Below are positions 18,869 through 26,710 of a DNA stretch of 64,000 bases, in pieces. Both the position numbers and the translations under genes were made by a program. Source of the DNA: Mycobacterium szulgai (GTDB lineage Bacteria; Actinomycetota; Actinomycetes; Mycobacteriales; Mycobacteriaceae); the NCBI RefSeq assembly GCF_002116635.1, contig NZ_LQPW01000049.1, positions 1 to 64,000 on the forward strand. The letters are read 5' to 3'. The notes under the pieces were generated by a model. It ran no database searches, was not told the DNA's origin, and saw only the letters and a list, made by a program, of their open reading frames with translations. The first letter of the stretch is position 1; each line of letters opens with the position of its first letter.

Positions 18869-19174
18869 CTATTCAGGCAATCGCAGCTCGGGTTTCTCAA
18901 CCTCTTCGATGTTGACGTCTTTGAAGGTGACCACCCGCACCTGCTTGACGAAGCGCGCCGGCCGGTACATGTCCCACACCCAGGCATCGGCAAGCCGCAG
19001 CTCGAAATACACCTCACCGTCGGCGTTGCGCGGCACCATCTCGACGCTGTTCGCCAGATAGAAGCGGCGCTCGGTCTCCACGACGTAGCTGAACTGGCCG
19101 ACGATGTCCTTGTATTCGCGATACAGCGAGAGCTCCATCTCGGTTTCGTACTTTTCGAGATCTTCCGCACTCAT
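18869..19174 (-). CDS. DUF2469 family protein
   Basis: A 101-residue acidic protein of the actinobacterial DUF2469 family, the ortholog of Rv2901c. It has a compact well-conserved sequence (MSAEDLEKYETEMELSLYREYKD, then RRFYLANSVEMVPR and WDMYRPARFVKQVRVV) with no signal peptide or membrane segment. Its role is unknown. It is downstream of rnhB and lepB and ends only one base from the stop of the convergent GAF-ANTAR gene, so the inserted block is joined here without spacer. Confidence 0.92.
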   Translation of the reverse strand: MSAEDLEKYETEMELSLYREYKDIVGQFSYVVETERRFYLANSVEMVPRNADGEVYFELRLADAWVWDMYRPARFVKQVRVVTFKDVNIEEVEKPELRLPE

Positions 19175-19217
19175 CTGCTCAGACGTCCTTCTCCCGGAAC
19201 TGTTGTCTCATCTTTGC

Positions 19218-19949
19218 TCACCGGTATTCGCCGCCCGCGGCCGGAGGGTCCGGTTTGCATTCGGCTTCGTATTCGGCCAGCACCCGGCCATCCGAGCGGG
19301 TCGCAACCCGTCGCACATTGATGAACGAGTAGCGGTGCTCCGGGCAGGGACCCAGCCGGGTCAACGCGAGGCTGTGCGCCGGCGTGCTGTACCCCTTGTG
19401 TTCGGCGAACCCGTACCCCGGGTGTTCGGCGTCCATCGCGACCATCAACCGGTCCCGGCTTACCTTGGCCAGCACGCTGGCCGCGGCGATGCAGGCGGCC
19501 GCCGCGTCGCCACCTATCACCGGCAGCGACGGCACCGGAAGTCCGGGCACCCTGAAGCCGTCGCTGAGCACATAGCCCGGCCGCACCGACAAACCGGCCA
19601 CCGCCCGCCGCATGCCTTCGATATTGGCCACGTGGACGCCGCGGCGGTCTACCTCGACTGAGGGAATGAACACCACGTGATACGCCACCGCATAGCGACA
19701 GATCAGCGGGAACAGCTTCTCCCGCACCTTCTCCGTCAGCTTCTTCGAATCGTCAAGGGCAGCAAGGCTTTCCAGCCGATTGGGGCCGAGTACACAGGCG
19801 GCGACCACCAAGGGACCCGCGCACGCCCCGCGGCCCACCTCGTCGACCCCGGCCACCGGGCCCAGACCGCCGCGGTGCAGCGCGGACTCCAGGGTGCGCA
19901 AGCCGGATGATTTGCGAATCACCGTCCGCGGCGGCCAGGTCTTATTCAT
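19218..19949 (-). CDS. rnhB: Ribonuclease HII
   Basis: RNase HII removes ribonucleotides misincorporated in DNA and RNA from RNA-DNA hybrids. The 243-residue protein has the acidic active-site motif GVDEVGRG (Asp36, Glu37), the further conserved segment [38 protein letters not shown] and the [13 protein letters not shown] helix, and a C-terminal [15 protein letters not shown]. About twenty residues precede the RNase fold; a later start is possible but there is no better codon with a good ribosome site. It lies 13 bases downstream of lepB in the same direction. Confidence 0.95.
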   Translation of the reverse strand: MNKTWPPRTVIRKSSGLRTLESALHRGGLGPVAGVDEVGRGACAGPLVVAACVLGPNRLESLAALDDSKKLTEKVREKLFPLICRYAVAYHVVFIPSVEVDRRGVHVANIEGMRRAVAGLSVRPGYVLSDGFRVPGLPVPSLPVIGGDAAAACIAAASVLAKVSRDRLMVAMDAEHPGYGFAEHKGYSTPAHSLALTRLGPCPEHRYSFINVRRVATRSDGRVLAEYEAECKPDPPAAGGEYR

Positions 19950-19962
19950 ATGGGAGCCATCG

Positions 19963-20823
19963 CTACTGGCCCTGTTGCGGGTTCACCGACCCCACGCCAC
20001 CCCATCGCGTCGGCGGCCACACGATGAACCTGGCCTTGCCGATGACGTTGGCCACCGGAACGGTCCCGCCCATCGCATCGCCGGTGCACAGCATCGGGCA
20101 GTGGGCGCGCGAATCCGCCGAGTGGGTTCGGTTGTCGCCCATCACCCACAGCCGCCCCGGCGGGACGGTGACCGGCCCGAATTCGCTGCCCAGGCATGGA
20201 TACACCGACGGGTCGGCCATCATTGTGGCCGGATTGAGGTAGGGCTCCTTCAGAGGTTTGCCGTTGACCGTCAAACCCGTGTCGGCGCGGCACTGAACGG
20301 TCTGGCCGCCGACCGCTATTACCCGCTTGACCAAATCGTTCTCGTCGGGAGGCACGAAACCGATGAATGAGAGCGCATTCTGCACCCAGCGGATCGCGGT
20401 GTTGGAAGACCGGATCGACTTGTAGCCGACGTTCCACGACGGCGGGCCCTTGAACACGATGACGTCGCCGGGCTTGGGTGAGCTGAAACGGTAGGTGAGC
20501 TTGTCGACCAGGATCCGGTCGCCAGTGCACGTCGCGCATCCGTGCAACGTGGGCTCCATCGATTCCGACGGAATCAGGTAAGGGCGCGCCACGAACGTCA
20601 ACATGACGTAGTAGAGCACCACCGCGATCACCGCCAGAGTGGCGAACTCCCGCAGCGTGGACCGCTTGGCGGGTTCGGACTCGTCGTCCTCGGTGGTCGG
20701 CTCCGATTTCGCGGCTGAGGTGTCGTTGACCTGTTCAGTCCCGTCCTGCGGGTCAGCGTCACCGGGCTGCGACTTTCCAGTCTCAGGCCGGCGCTCCGAT
20801 GGAGAGTCCGTGGTCTCGGTCAC
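19963..20823 (-). CDS. lepB: Signal peptidase I
   Basis: The type I signal peptidase that removes signal peptides from exported proteins at the outer face of the membrane. The 286-residue protein has a long acidic cytoplasmic N-terminus (about 58 residues), one membrane helix (about 61-79, [17 protein letters not shown]), the catalytic Ser88 in PSESMEPT and the general-base Lys166 in [11 protein letters not shown], then the box-E motif [11 protein letters not shown]. It lies between rplS and rnhB in the order seen in most actinobacteria. Confidence 0.96.
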   Translation of the reverse strand: MTETTDSPSERRPETGKSQPGDADPQDGTEQVNDTSAAKSEPTTEDDESEPAKRSTLREFATLAVIAVVLYYVMLTFVARPYLIPSESMEPTLHGCATCTGDRILVDKLTYRFSSPKPGDVIVFKGPPSWNVGYKSIRSSNTAIRWVQNALSFIGFVPPDENDLVKRVIAVGGQTVQCRADTGLTVNGKPLKEPYLNPATMMADPSVYPCLGSEFGPVTVPPGRLWVMGDNRTHSADSRAHCPMLCTGDAMGGTVPVANVIGKARFIVWPPTRWGGVGSVNPQQGQ

Positions 20824-20877
20824 GAGATCAGCGTAGCCAGCACCGGGCGGCCGAAATGGCCGCCGAGGCCTGCGGGG

Positions 20878-21219
20878 TCAGCGCTTCTCCTTGATCTTGG
20901 CCTTCTTGCCGCGGAGTTCACGCAGGTAGTACAGCTTGGCGCGACGGACATCACCACGGGTCACCACCTCGATATGGTCGATGTTCGGCGAATGCACCGG
21001 GAATGTCCGCTCGACGCCCACACCGTAGCTCTCCTTGCGCACCGTGAACGTCTCCCGGATGCCGCCGCCCTGACGCCGGATCACTACTCCCTTGAACACC
21101 TGGATACGTTCCTTGGCGCCCTCGATGACCTTGACGTGCACGTTGATGGTGTCGCCCGGGCTGAAGGCCGGGATGTCGTCGCGCAGCGACGCCTGGTCGA
21201 CGAAGTCCAGCCTGTTCAT
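20878..21219 (-). CDS. rplS: 50S ribosomal protein L19
   Basis: L19 of the large ribosomal subunit, 113 residues, placed at the 30S-50S interface. The family signature is clear: [30 protein letters not shown] and [15 protein letters not shown], ending in a basic tail KKAKIKEKR. The ATG at 21219 follows a GAGGAAG site. A strong compound hairpin lies 26 bases upstream of the start. It is the first gene of the rplS-lepB-rnhB run, and divergent from lppW. Confidence 0.97.
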   Translation of the reverse strand: MNRLDFVDQASLRDDIPAFSPGDTINVHVKVIEGAKERIQVFKGVVIRRQGGGIRETFTVRKESYGVGVERTFPVHSPNIDHIEVVTRGDVRRAKLYYLRELRGKKAKIKEKR

Positions 21220-21244
21220 TGGAAAGACACTTCCTCGCGGGTCG

Positions 21245-21285
21245 CGGCTTGGTCAACCGTGCGTGTGCGACGGTCTACCAAGCCG
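21245..21285 (-). promoter_or_regulatory. Compound hairpin in the rplS leader
   Basis: Bases 21245-21253 (CGGCTTGGT) pair perfectly with 21277-21285 (ACCAAGCCG). After a small internal loop, 21256-21260 (ACCGT) pair with 21270-21274 (ACGGT) around a nine-base loop. The element ends 26 bases before the rplS ATG, close to its ribosome site, where a ribosomal protein could control its own translation. No U run follows, so it is not a classical terminator. Confidence 0.5.
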
Positions 21286-21594
21286 ATGGGTACGGGCTTC
21301 TGGGTGCGTCTCGCAGCAGGCGGGAAAGCGGCCGGAAATTGGCTTAGTAACAGCCCAGCCGACCGGCAGCCGCTGGAGACAACTGGTCAATTGTGCCAGA
21401 CGGTACGCATGCAGTGAAAATCACAGGAAACTAGCGTGGTTCGCGACCGGCCGAAAGCGCCTGCAAATGGTACATATGACTGGGGTCAGCTGCGCCGAAT
21501 CGAACCCGAAGCTTCGCGTGACACCCGGGGCCTTAAGGCTCAAAACGGCAGAGCGGCCGCCACCTGGACGATTTTCGTGATGTCGGAGGAGAGA
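21286..21594. other. Divergent intergenic region rplS-lppW
   Basis: Together with the leader hairpin this 375-base gap holds the start regions of both rplS (minus) and lppW (plus). It contains more A/T than its surroundings around 21340-21440 (AAATTGGCTTAGTAA, GTGAAAATCACAGG), where promoters could lie. No gene with a recognisable product was seen in it; a frame open from 21436 reads into lppW but lacks a ribosome site. Confidence 0.4.
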
Positions 21595-22551
21595 ATGCGA
21601 GCACGGCCGCTCACGCTGCTCACCGCCGCGGCGGGGGTGACGTTGGTGGTGGTCGCGGGCTGTGAGGCGAAAGTCCACGCGAATGCGTTCAGCCTGGCCG
21701 CGCCCAGCTCCTCTCAAGTGCAAACTCCGGCCCAACCCCAAGAACAGCTGGTCGAACTGCTGCTGCGCGCTGTCACGCCGCTCGGCGTACCCGCAGAGCT
21801 GCCCCCGATCAGCGGTGGACTCAGCGGGGTCCAGGAACGCATCGAGCAGGCAACCGCCGCGGCCGCTGCCAGGGGTGCGACCCTTTCGGTGGCCGTCTTC
21901 GACCGCGCGACCCACCAACTGGTATCGAACGGCAACACTCAGATCATTGCTACCGCGTCGGTGGCCAAGCTCTTCATTGCCGACAATCTGCTGCTGCAGG
22001 AATCCGCGGGCAGGACCGCGCTCACGGCCGAGGACCATCAGGCGCTGGACACCATGCTGCAGTCATCTGATGACGGCGCAGCGGAAAGATTCTGGGATCA
22101 AGGCGGCGGCGACGCCATTATCACTTCGGTCGCCCTACGGTACGGACTGGGATCGACCGCACCGCCCAGTGACGGGCGCTGGTGGAACACCATCAGCTCG
22201 GCGCAGGACCTAATCCGCTACTACGAGATGCTGCTCGACGGCTCGGGCGGACTGCCGCCGGCGCGGGCCGGCATCATCGTCAACGACCTGGCCCAGTCCA
22301 CCCCCACCGGAATCGACGGCTATCCGCAACGTTTCGGCATCCCCGACGGTTTGTACGCCGAACCGGTAGCCGTCAAGCAGGGCTGGATGTGCTGTATCGG
22401 CGCCGACTGGATGCACCTGTCGACGGGCATCATCGGCTCGGACCACCGCTACATCATGGTGATCGAGTCGCTGCAGCCCTCCGATGACGCGACCGCCCGC
22501 GCCACCATCACCGAGGCGGTCAAAACGATATTTCCCAACGGCCGGATCTGA
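21595..22551 (+). CDS. lppW: Lipoprotein LppW, beta-lactamase-like fold
   Basis: A 318-residue exported lipoprotein. The start is the ATG at 21595, just after GGAGGAGA. The signal peptide ends in the lipobox VVAGC with the lipidated Cys23. The mature part resembles serine beta-lactamase/transpeptidase folds: an SVAK tetrad at 122-125 (the SxxK position) and LQSSDDGAAERFW in the place of the second motif. A later KQGWMCCIGADW could stand for the KTG region. Whether it is catalytic is unknown. It is the ortholog of Rv2905 and converges on trmD with only three bases between stops. Confidence 0.88.
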   Translation: MRARPLTLLTAAAGVTLVVVAGCEAKVHANAFSLAAPSSSQVQTPAQPQEQLVELLLRAVTPLGVPAELPPISGGLSGVQERIEQATAAAAARGATLSVAVFDRATHQLVSNGNTQIIATASVAKLFIADNLLLQESAGRTALTAEDHQALDTMLQSSDDGAAERFWDQGGGDAIITSVALRYGLGSTAPPSDGRWWNTISSAQDLIRYYEMLLDGSGGLPPARAGIIVNDLAQSTPTGIDGYPQRFGIPDGLYAEPVAVKQGWMCCIGADWMHLSTGIIGSDHRYIMVIESLQPSDDATARATITEAVKTIFPNGRI

Positions 22552-22554
22552 GCG

Positions 22555-23241
22555 TCAGGGAGCCAAGTCCGGTCGTCGGTCCCGCGTGCGCTGCAGCGAG
22601 ACTTCCCGGCGCCAGGCCGTGATTCGGGCATGGTCACCGGAAAGCAGCACCTCCGGGACGTCGAGGCCACGCCAGCTGGCCGGCCGCGTGTAGCTGGGCC
22701 CCTCCAAGAGCCGCTCCTGTGCCGAGGAGAACGAATCCTGTTGGTGCGAGGCGGGATTTCCCAGCACGCCGGGCAGCAACCGCAGTACCGCTTCGATCAT
22801 CACAACGGCCGCTGACTCTCCCCCGGGCAAGACATAGTCACCGATGGAGACCTCCACTACCCGCAGCCGCTTAGCCGCATCCTCAATGACCCGTTGATCG
22901 ATGCCCTCATACCGGCCGCAGGCGAACACCAGGTGCGCTTCGGCGCTCCAGCGCGCAGCGGTGGCCTGAGTGAACAACTCACCTGCGGGTGTGGGAACGA
23001 CCAACAACGTCTCACCCGAACAGATTTCGTCGAGCGCATCGCCCCAAACCGGCGCCCGCATCACCATGCCCGGGCCACCGCCATAGGGTGCGTCGTCGAC
23101 CGAGTGGTGCACGTCGTGGGTCCAGCGCCGCAGGTTATGCACCTTCAGGTCGACCAGGCCCGACGCAATCGCCTTGCCCGGCAACGATTGTCGCAACGGA
23201 TCCAGATAGTCCGGGAAGATCGTGATTACGTCGATTTGCAC
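22555..23241 (-). CDS. trmD: tRNA (guanine-N1)-methyltransferase
   Basis: TrmD methylates G37 of tRNAs next to the anticodon and so prevents +1 frameshifting. The 228-residue protein has the SPOUT trefoil-knot fold motifs: [29 protein letters not shown] and [13 protein letters not shown]. The C-terminal domain follows ([23 protein letters not shown]). It is the last gene of rpsP-KH-rimM-trmD, and starts three bases after rimM ends. Confidence 0.97.
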   Translation of the reverse strand: MQIDVITIFPDYLDPLRQSLPGKAIASGLVDLKVHNLRRWTHDVHHSVDDAPYGGGPGMVMRAPVWGDALDEICSGETLLVVPTPAGELFTQATAARWSAEAHLVFACGRYEGIDQRVIEDAAKRLRVVEVSIGDYVLPGGESAAVVMIEAVLRLLPGVLGNPASHQQDSFSSAQERLLEGPSYTRPASWRGLDVPEVLLSGDHARITAWRREVSLQRTRDRRPDLAP

Positions 23242-23244
23242 GGC

Positions 23245-23766
23245 TCAGCCCAGATCCAGTAGGCCCTCGGGCGGATCGATCTCCACCACGCCGTCGTCCA
23301 GGGACACCGACGTGACGATGGCGCTGACGAACGGCACCAACAGCTCGGCGGAATCCCGCTTGACGGCCAGCAATTCACCCGCGGCGGTGTGCAACACCTC
23401 CGCGACCACGCCGACCTGCTCCCCCGTCACCGTGCGAACCCGAAGGCCTTCCAGTTGATGGTCGTAGAAAGTGTCCGGCTCGTCGATCGGCGGCAGTTCA
23501 TCGGAGTCGATGACGAATACGCTGCCGCGCAGCGCATCGGCGGCGTCGCGGTCGGTCACGCCGGCCAATCGCACCAGCAGCCGCGCACCATGGTCGCGTG
23601 CACCCTCGACCACGTAGCTGCGCGCTGGACCACCGTCCCGCGGTCGCTTGGCGCGCAGCCTGGTGCCGGGCGCAAACCTGCTGTCCGGATCGTCGGTGCG
23701 AACCTCCACGACGACCTCACCGGTGATGCCGTGCGCTTTCACCACGCGCCCGACGACCAGCTCCAT
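23245..23766 (-). CDS. rimM: 16S rRNA processing protein RimM
   Basis: RimM helps mature the 3' domain of 16S rRNA and binds ribosomal protein S19. The 173-residue protein has the N-terminal RimM barrel ([22 protein letters not shown]) and a C-terminal PRC-barrel ([12 protein letters not shown] to [13 protein letters not shown]). It lies in the conserved rpsP operon with nine bases to the KH gene and three to trmD. Confidence 0.96.
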   Translation of the reverse strand: MELVVGRVVKAHGITGEVVVEVRTDDPDSRFAPGTRLRAKRPRDGGPARSYVVEGARDHGARLLVRLAGVTDRDAADALRGSVFVIDSDELPPIDEPDTFYDHQLEGLRVRTVTGEQVGVVAEVLHTAAGELLAVKRDSAELLVPFVSAIVTSVSLDDGVVEIDPPEGLLDLG

Positions 23767-23774
23767 CGGCTGCG

Positions 23775-24017
23775 CTACTGGTCGGTGTCCACCACGTCGA
23801 CGCGGATCCCGCGGCCGCCGATGCCGGCGACCAGCGTGCGCAACGCGGTCGCGGTGCGGCCGCCGCGACCGATCACCTTGCCCAGGTCGTCCGGGTGGAC
23901 ATGAACTTCGACGGTACGCCCGCGACGGCTGGTCACCATGTCGACTCGGACATCGTCAGGGTTGTCGACGATCCCGCGGACCAGGTGCTCGACGGCGTCG
24001 ACCACAACGGTGCTCAT
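23775..24017 (-). CDS. KH-domain RNA-binding protein (KhpA-like, UPF0109)
   Basis: An 80-residue protein consisting of one KH domain. The RNA-binding GxxG loop is seen as [16 protein letters not shown]. It corresponds to Rv2908c and to KhpA of other Gram-positive bacteria, an RNA chaperone linked to cell division in streptococci. It is located between rpsP and rimM (eight bases on each side), so it is made together with ribosome assembly proteins. Confidence 0.93.
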   Translation of the reverse strand: MSTVVVDAVEHLVRGIVDNPDDVRVDMVTSRRGRTVEVHVHPDDLGKVIGRGGRTATALRTLVAGIGGRGIRVDVVDTDQ

Positions 24018-24025
24018 AAGTCTGG

Positions 24026-24532
24026 TCAGCTTTCGGTCGTCGGCTCGGACTGCTCGCCACCCTCGGCGGGCGTCGCCGCAGGCTCGGCTGCGGGTTCGGC
24101 GGTCTCGACCTCAGCGGTCTCGGCGGCCTTGGCGGTCTTCTTGGGGGCGGACTTCTTCTTCGGTTTGGCAGCCTCGGTCGTCGGCCCGCCGTCGGCGGCG
24201 GCCAGCGCGGCGTTGAACAGCTCGAGCTTGCTGGGCTTGGGGGGCTTGACCTTGAGACGGCCCTCGGCGCCGGGCAGGCCCTTGAACTTCTGCCAGTCGC
24301 CGGTGATCTTCAGCAGCTTGAGAACGGGCTCGGTGGGCTGAGCGCCGACGGAAAGCCAGTACTGGGCACGCTCGGAGTTGATCTCGATGAGGCTGGGCTC
24401 TTCCTTCGGGTGGTAGCGGCCGATGACCTCGATGGAGCGGCCGTCGCGGCGGGTGCGCGCGTCGGCGACGGCGATGCGGTACTGGGGGTTGCGGATTTTG
24501 CCAAGCCGAGTGAGCTTGATCTTCACAGCCAT
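24026..24532 (-). CDS. rpsP: 30S ribosomal protein S16
   Basis: S16 of the small ribosomal subunit. The S16 core (residues 1 to about 95: [48 protein letters not shown]) is followed by a long Lys/Ala/Glu-rich tail ([12 protein letters not shown], then acidic repeats) that is typical of mycobacterial S16 and absent from E. coli. The whole is 168 residues. It heads the rpsP-KH-rimM-trmD operon, with a leader hairpin at 24568-24590. Confidence 0.97.
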   Translation of the reverse strand: MAVKIKLTRLGKIRNPQYRIAVADARTRRDGRSIEVIGRYHPKEEPSLIEINSERAQYWLSVGAQPTEPVLKLLKITGDWQKFKGLPGAEGRLKVKPPKPSKLELFNAALAAADGGPTTEAAKPKKKSAPKKTAKAAETAEVETAEPAAEPAATPAEGGEQSEPTTES

Positions 24533-24567
24533 GGTTGAACTCCTGTGTGTGCACGCTGCAATTCAGC

Positions 24568-24590
24568 GATCCGGGCGGGATGCCCGGATC
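24568..24590 (-). promoter_or_regulatory. Hairpin upstream of rpsP
   Basis: Bases 24568-24576 (GATCCGGGC) pair perfectly with 24582-24590 (GCCCGGATC) around a five-base loop. The element lies 36 bases before the rpsP ATG and 97 bases after the SnoaL-like gene ends. It may be a leader structure of the rpsP operon or the 3' end of the upstream transcript. The plus-strand side is followed by a TTTT run, but no plus-strand gene precedes it. Confidence 0.45.
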
Positions 24591-24686
24591 CGGTTTTGCC
24601 TCGCGTGTGTCGCCGCGCAGCGGCCCTGCGAAAAGGGCGCGACGGCCAGCGGCCCATTGTGCCAGAACTCAGCACTCGGGCAGAAA

Positions 24687-25106
24687 TCACATCACCTTCT
24701 GGAACACCTTCGACTCGACCCGTCGCGTCATCCGCCAGCCCTCGGGGGTGCGCACGAACTCGTCGTCGTACCAAAGCCCGCAGAAGAGGATCTGCTCCTT
24801 GTCGCCGCCGAGCACCATCGGGTTGAAGCAGATCACCCGTGACGACGCGGTGTCCCGGTCGATGCGGACCGAGAAGTTGCCCAGCATGTGGGCATACACC
24901 GGGAAATTGGGCAGCACCTCCGACAGCCACTTCTTCACTTCGGGATAGCGGCCGTCGATGCCGCCCAGCGCCCGGTAGTCGATGTAGGCGTCCGGGGTGA
25001 ACACCTTGTCGAGGTCGTCGAAGCGGCGGTTGTCGATGGCGGTGGAGTAATCGACCAGCAGCTGCTGGATCTCCAAGCGGTCGGAAACTTCGGCCAAGCT
25101 CAGCAT
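24687..25106 (-). CDS. SnoaL/NTF2-like protein
   Basis: A 139-residue protein of the SnoaL-like (NTF2 fold) family, ortholog of Rv2910c. The start is taken as the ATG at 25106 (MLSLAEVSDRLEIQQLL); a TTG at 25118 would add four residues. Features of the fold are YSTAIDNRRFDDLDKVFTPDAYIDYRAL near the N-terminus and GLWYDDEFVRTPEGWRMT near the end. Such proteins act as isomerases, hydratases or ligand-binding subunits; the substrate cannot be read from the sequence. It is divergent from dacB2 over 127 bases. Confidence 0.85.
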   Translation of the reverse strand: MLSLAEVSDRLEIQQLLVDYSTAIDNRRFDDLDKVFTPDAYIDYRALGGIDGRYPEVKKWLSEVLPNFPVYAHMLGNFSVRIDRDTASSRVICFNPMVLGGDKEQILFCGLWYDDEFVRTPEGWRMTRRVESKVFQKVM

Positions 25107-25233
25107 GCATCGATTCAAACACCGGGGTGATTTCGCCGGATATGAGCCAGGGCGAGTCGTGTGCGTGATTTATGGGTAGCCCAGCGGGCGCACCGGCACT
25201 TGCCGGAGCGGCTGGAAGTTAGACTCAGCCCCC

Positions 25234-26106
25234 ATGCGAAAGCTCATGGCCGCAAGCGCGGCACTGCTCGCCACCATTGTTTTCGGTACGGGCACCGCGA
25301 AAGCAGACACCGATGTACAGCCCGTCGGCTCGGTGCCGATCCCCGAGGGCCCCGCGCAGACCTGGATCGTGGCCGACCTCGACAGCGGTCAGGTGCTGGC
25401 CGGGCGCGACCAGAATGCGGCCCACCCGCCCGCGAGCACCATCAAAGTGTTGCTGGCGCTGGTGGCCCTCGACGAGCTGGCCCTTGACTCGACCGTCGTC
25501 GCCGACGTCGCCGACACTCAGGTCGAATGCAACTGTGTCGGCGTCAAGCCGGGCCGCACCTACACCGCCCGCCAGCTCCTCGACGGTCTGCTGCTGGTCT
25601 CGGGCAACGACGCTGCGAATACGCTGGCGCAGATGCTGGGCGGCCAGGACGCCGCGGTAGCGAAGATGAACGCCAAGGCCGCGGCCCTGGGTGCACCGAA
25701 CACCCACGCGGCGACGCCGTCCGGACTGGACGGGCCCGGTGGCTCCGGCGCGTCGACGGCCCACGACCTGGCCGTCATCTTCCGCGCGGCGATGGCCAAT
25801 CCGGTCTTCGCGCAGATCACCGCCGAACCCTCGGCGATGTTCCCCGGCGATCACGGCGACCAACCCATCGTCAACCAGGACGAGCTGCTCAGCCGATACC
25901 CGGGCGCGCTCGGCGGGAAGACGGGCTTTACCAACGCCGCCCGCAAGACGTTTGTCGGCGCCGCGGCCCGCGGCGGCCGTCGGCTGGTCATCGCGATGAT
26001 GTACGGACTGGTCAAAGAAGGCGGACCGACTTATTGGGACCAGGCCGGCAGCCTCTTCGACTGGGGGTTCGCCCTCAACCCGCAGTCCAGCATCGGCACG
26101 CTGTAG
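25234..26106 (+). CDS. dacB2: D-alanyl-D-alanine carboxypeptidase DacB2
   Basis: A low-molecular-weight penicillin-binding protein that trims the terminal D-Ala from peptidoglycan stem peptides. The 290-residue precursor has a Sec signal (MRKLMAASAALLATIVFG to Ala24), then the three active-site motifs of the S11 family: Ser68-Thr-Ile-Lys71, Ser123-Gly-Asn125 and Lys229-Thr-Gly231. A Cys pair (ECNC) near residue 100 may form a disulfide. Its stop is immediately adjacent to the stop of the convergent TetR gene. Confidence 0.95.
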   Translation: MRKLMAASAALLATIVFGTGTAKADTDVQPVGSVPIPEGPAQTWIVADLDSGQVLAGRDQNAAHPPASTIKVLLALVALDELALDSTVVADVADTQVECNCVGVKPGRTYTARQLLDGLLLVSGNDAANTLAQMLGGQDAAVAKMNAKAAALGAPNTHAATPSGLDGPGGSGASTAHDLAVIFRAAMANPVFAQITAEPSAMFPGDHGDQPIVNQDELLSRYPGALGGKTGFTNAARKTFVGAAARGGRRLVIAMMYGLVKEGGPTYWDQAGSLFDWGFALNPQSSIGTL

Positions 26107-26709
26107 TCACTCCCCCGGGTCCGACAGCGCGGCGGTCAGCAGCGCCGTCAGCACCGGGATGCGTCGCTCCTCGATCTCGGGCTGGGGCAGCACTCCTTCA
26201 ACCACGGCGGCTCCGTCGAAGACGTTGGTCAGCAAGGCCACCACGACCGGAAATATTTCCTCCGGAATACTTTCGGCTCCGGGCAGTGCCCGCGCCGCAT
26301 CGAGGATCTTCGCGGAATACTGACCCAGCTCGTGTTGCATTGTGTCCCTGAGCTTTTCGTCGGTACGCGCGGCGATCATCAGCTCGTACAGCACCGCATT
26401 GGTGGGGCCGCGGGTGATGTCGTGCAGGATGGTCAGCCCCGCATCGAGCGCGGGCCGGTCGGCCGGTATCTCGGCGACCCGCTTGGTGAACGTTTCCAGC
26501 TGCCGACGCAACACCTCCGACGCCGTCGCCGCCATGAAATCGCCCATCGTCTCGAAGTGACGGAACAGCGCACCCACCGAGACCCCGGCCCGCTTGGTGA
26601 TCACCGCCGCCGACGCCCTGGCGTAACCCACCTCGATGATGGTGTCGATACACGCCTCGAGCATCCGGCCGACGGTTTCCTCCCGGCGTTGCTGCTGGGT
26701 TCTGGCCAT
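26107..26709 (-). CDS. TetR-family transcriptional regulator
   Basis: A 200-residue repressor-type regulator. The N-terminal helix-turn-helix is clear (VGYARASAAVITKRAGVSV, then GALFRHF, residues about 28-52), followed by a helical ligand domain of the TetR_C type. It lies one base downstream of the amidohydrolase gene in the same direction, which suggests it controls that gene and itself in response to a related ligand. The ortholog is Rv2912c. No palindromic operator was identified upstream of the pair. Confidence 0.92.
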   Translation of the reverse strand: MARTQQQRREETVGRMLEACIDTIIEVGYARASAAVITKRAGVSVGALFRHFETMGDFMAATASEVLRRQLETFTKRVAEIPADRPALDAGLTILHDITRGPTNAVLYELMIAARTDEKLRDTMQHELGQYSAKILDAARALPGAESIPEEIFPVVVALLTNVFDGAAVVEGVLPQPEIEERRIPVLTALLTAALSDPGE

Positions 26710-26710
26710 G

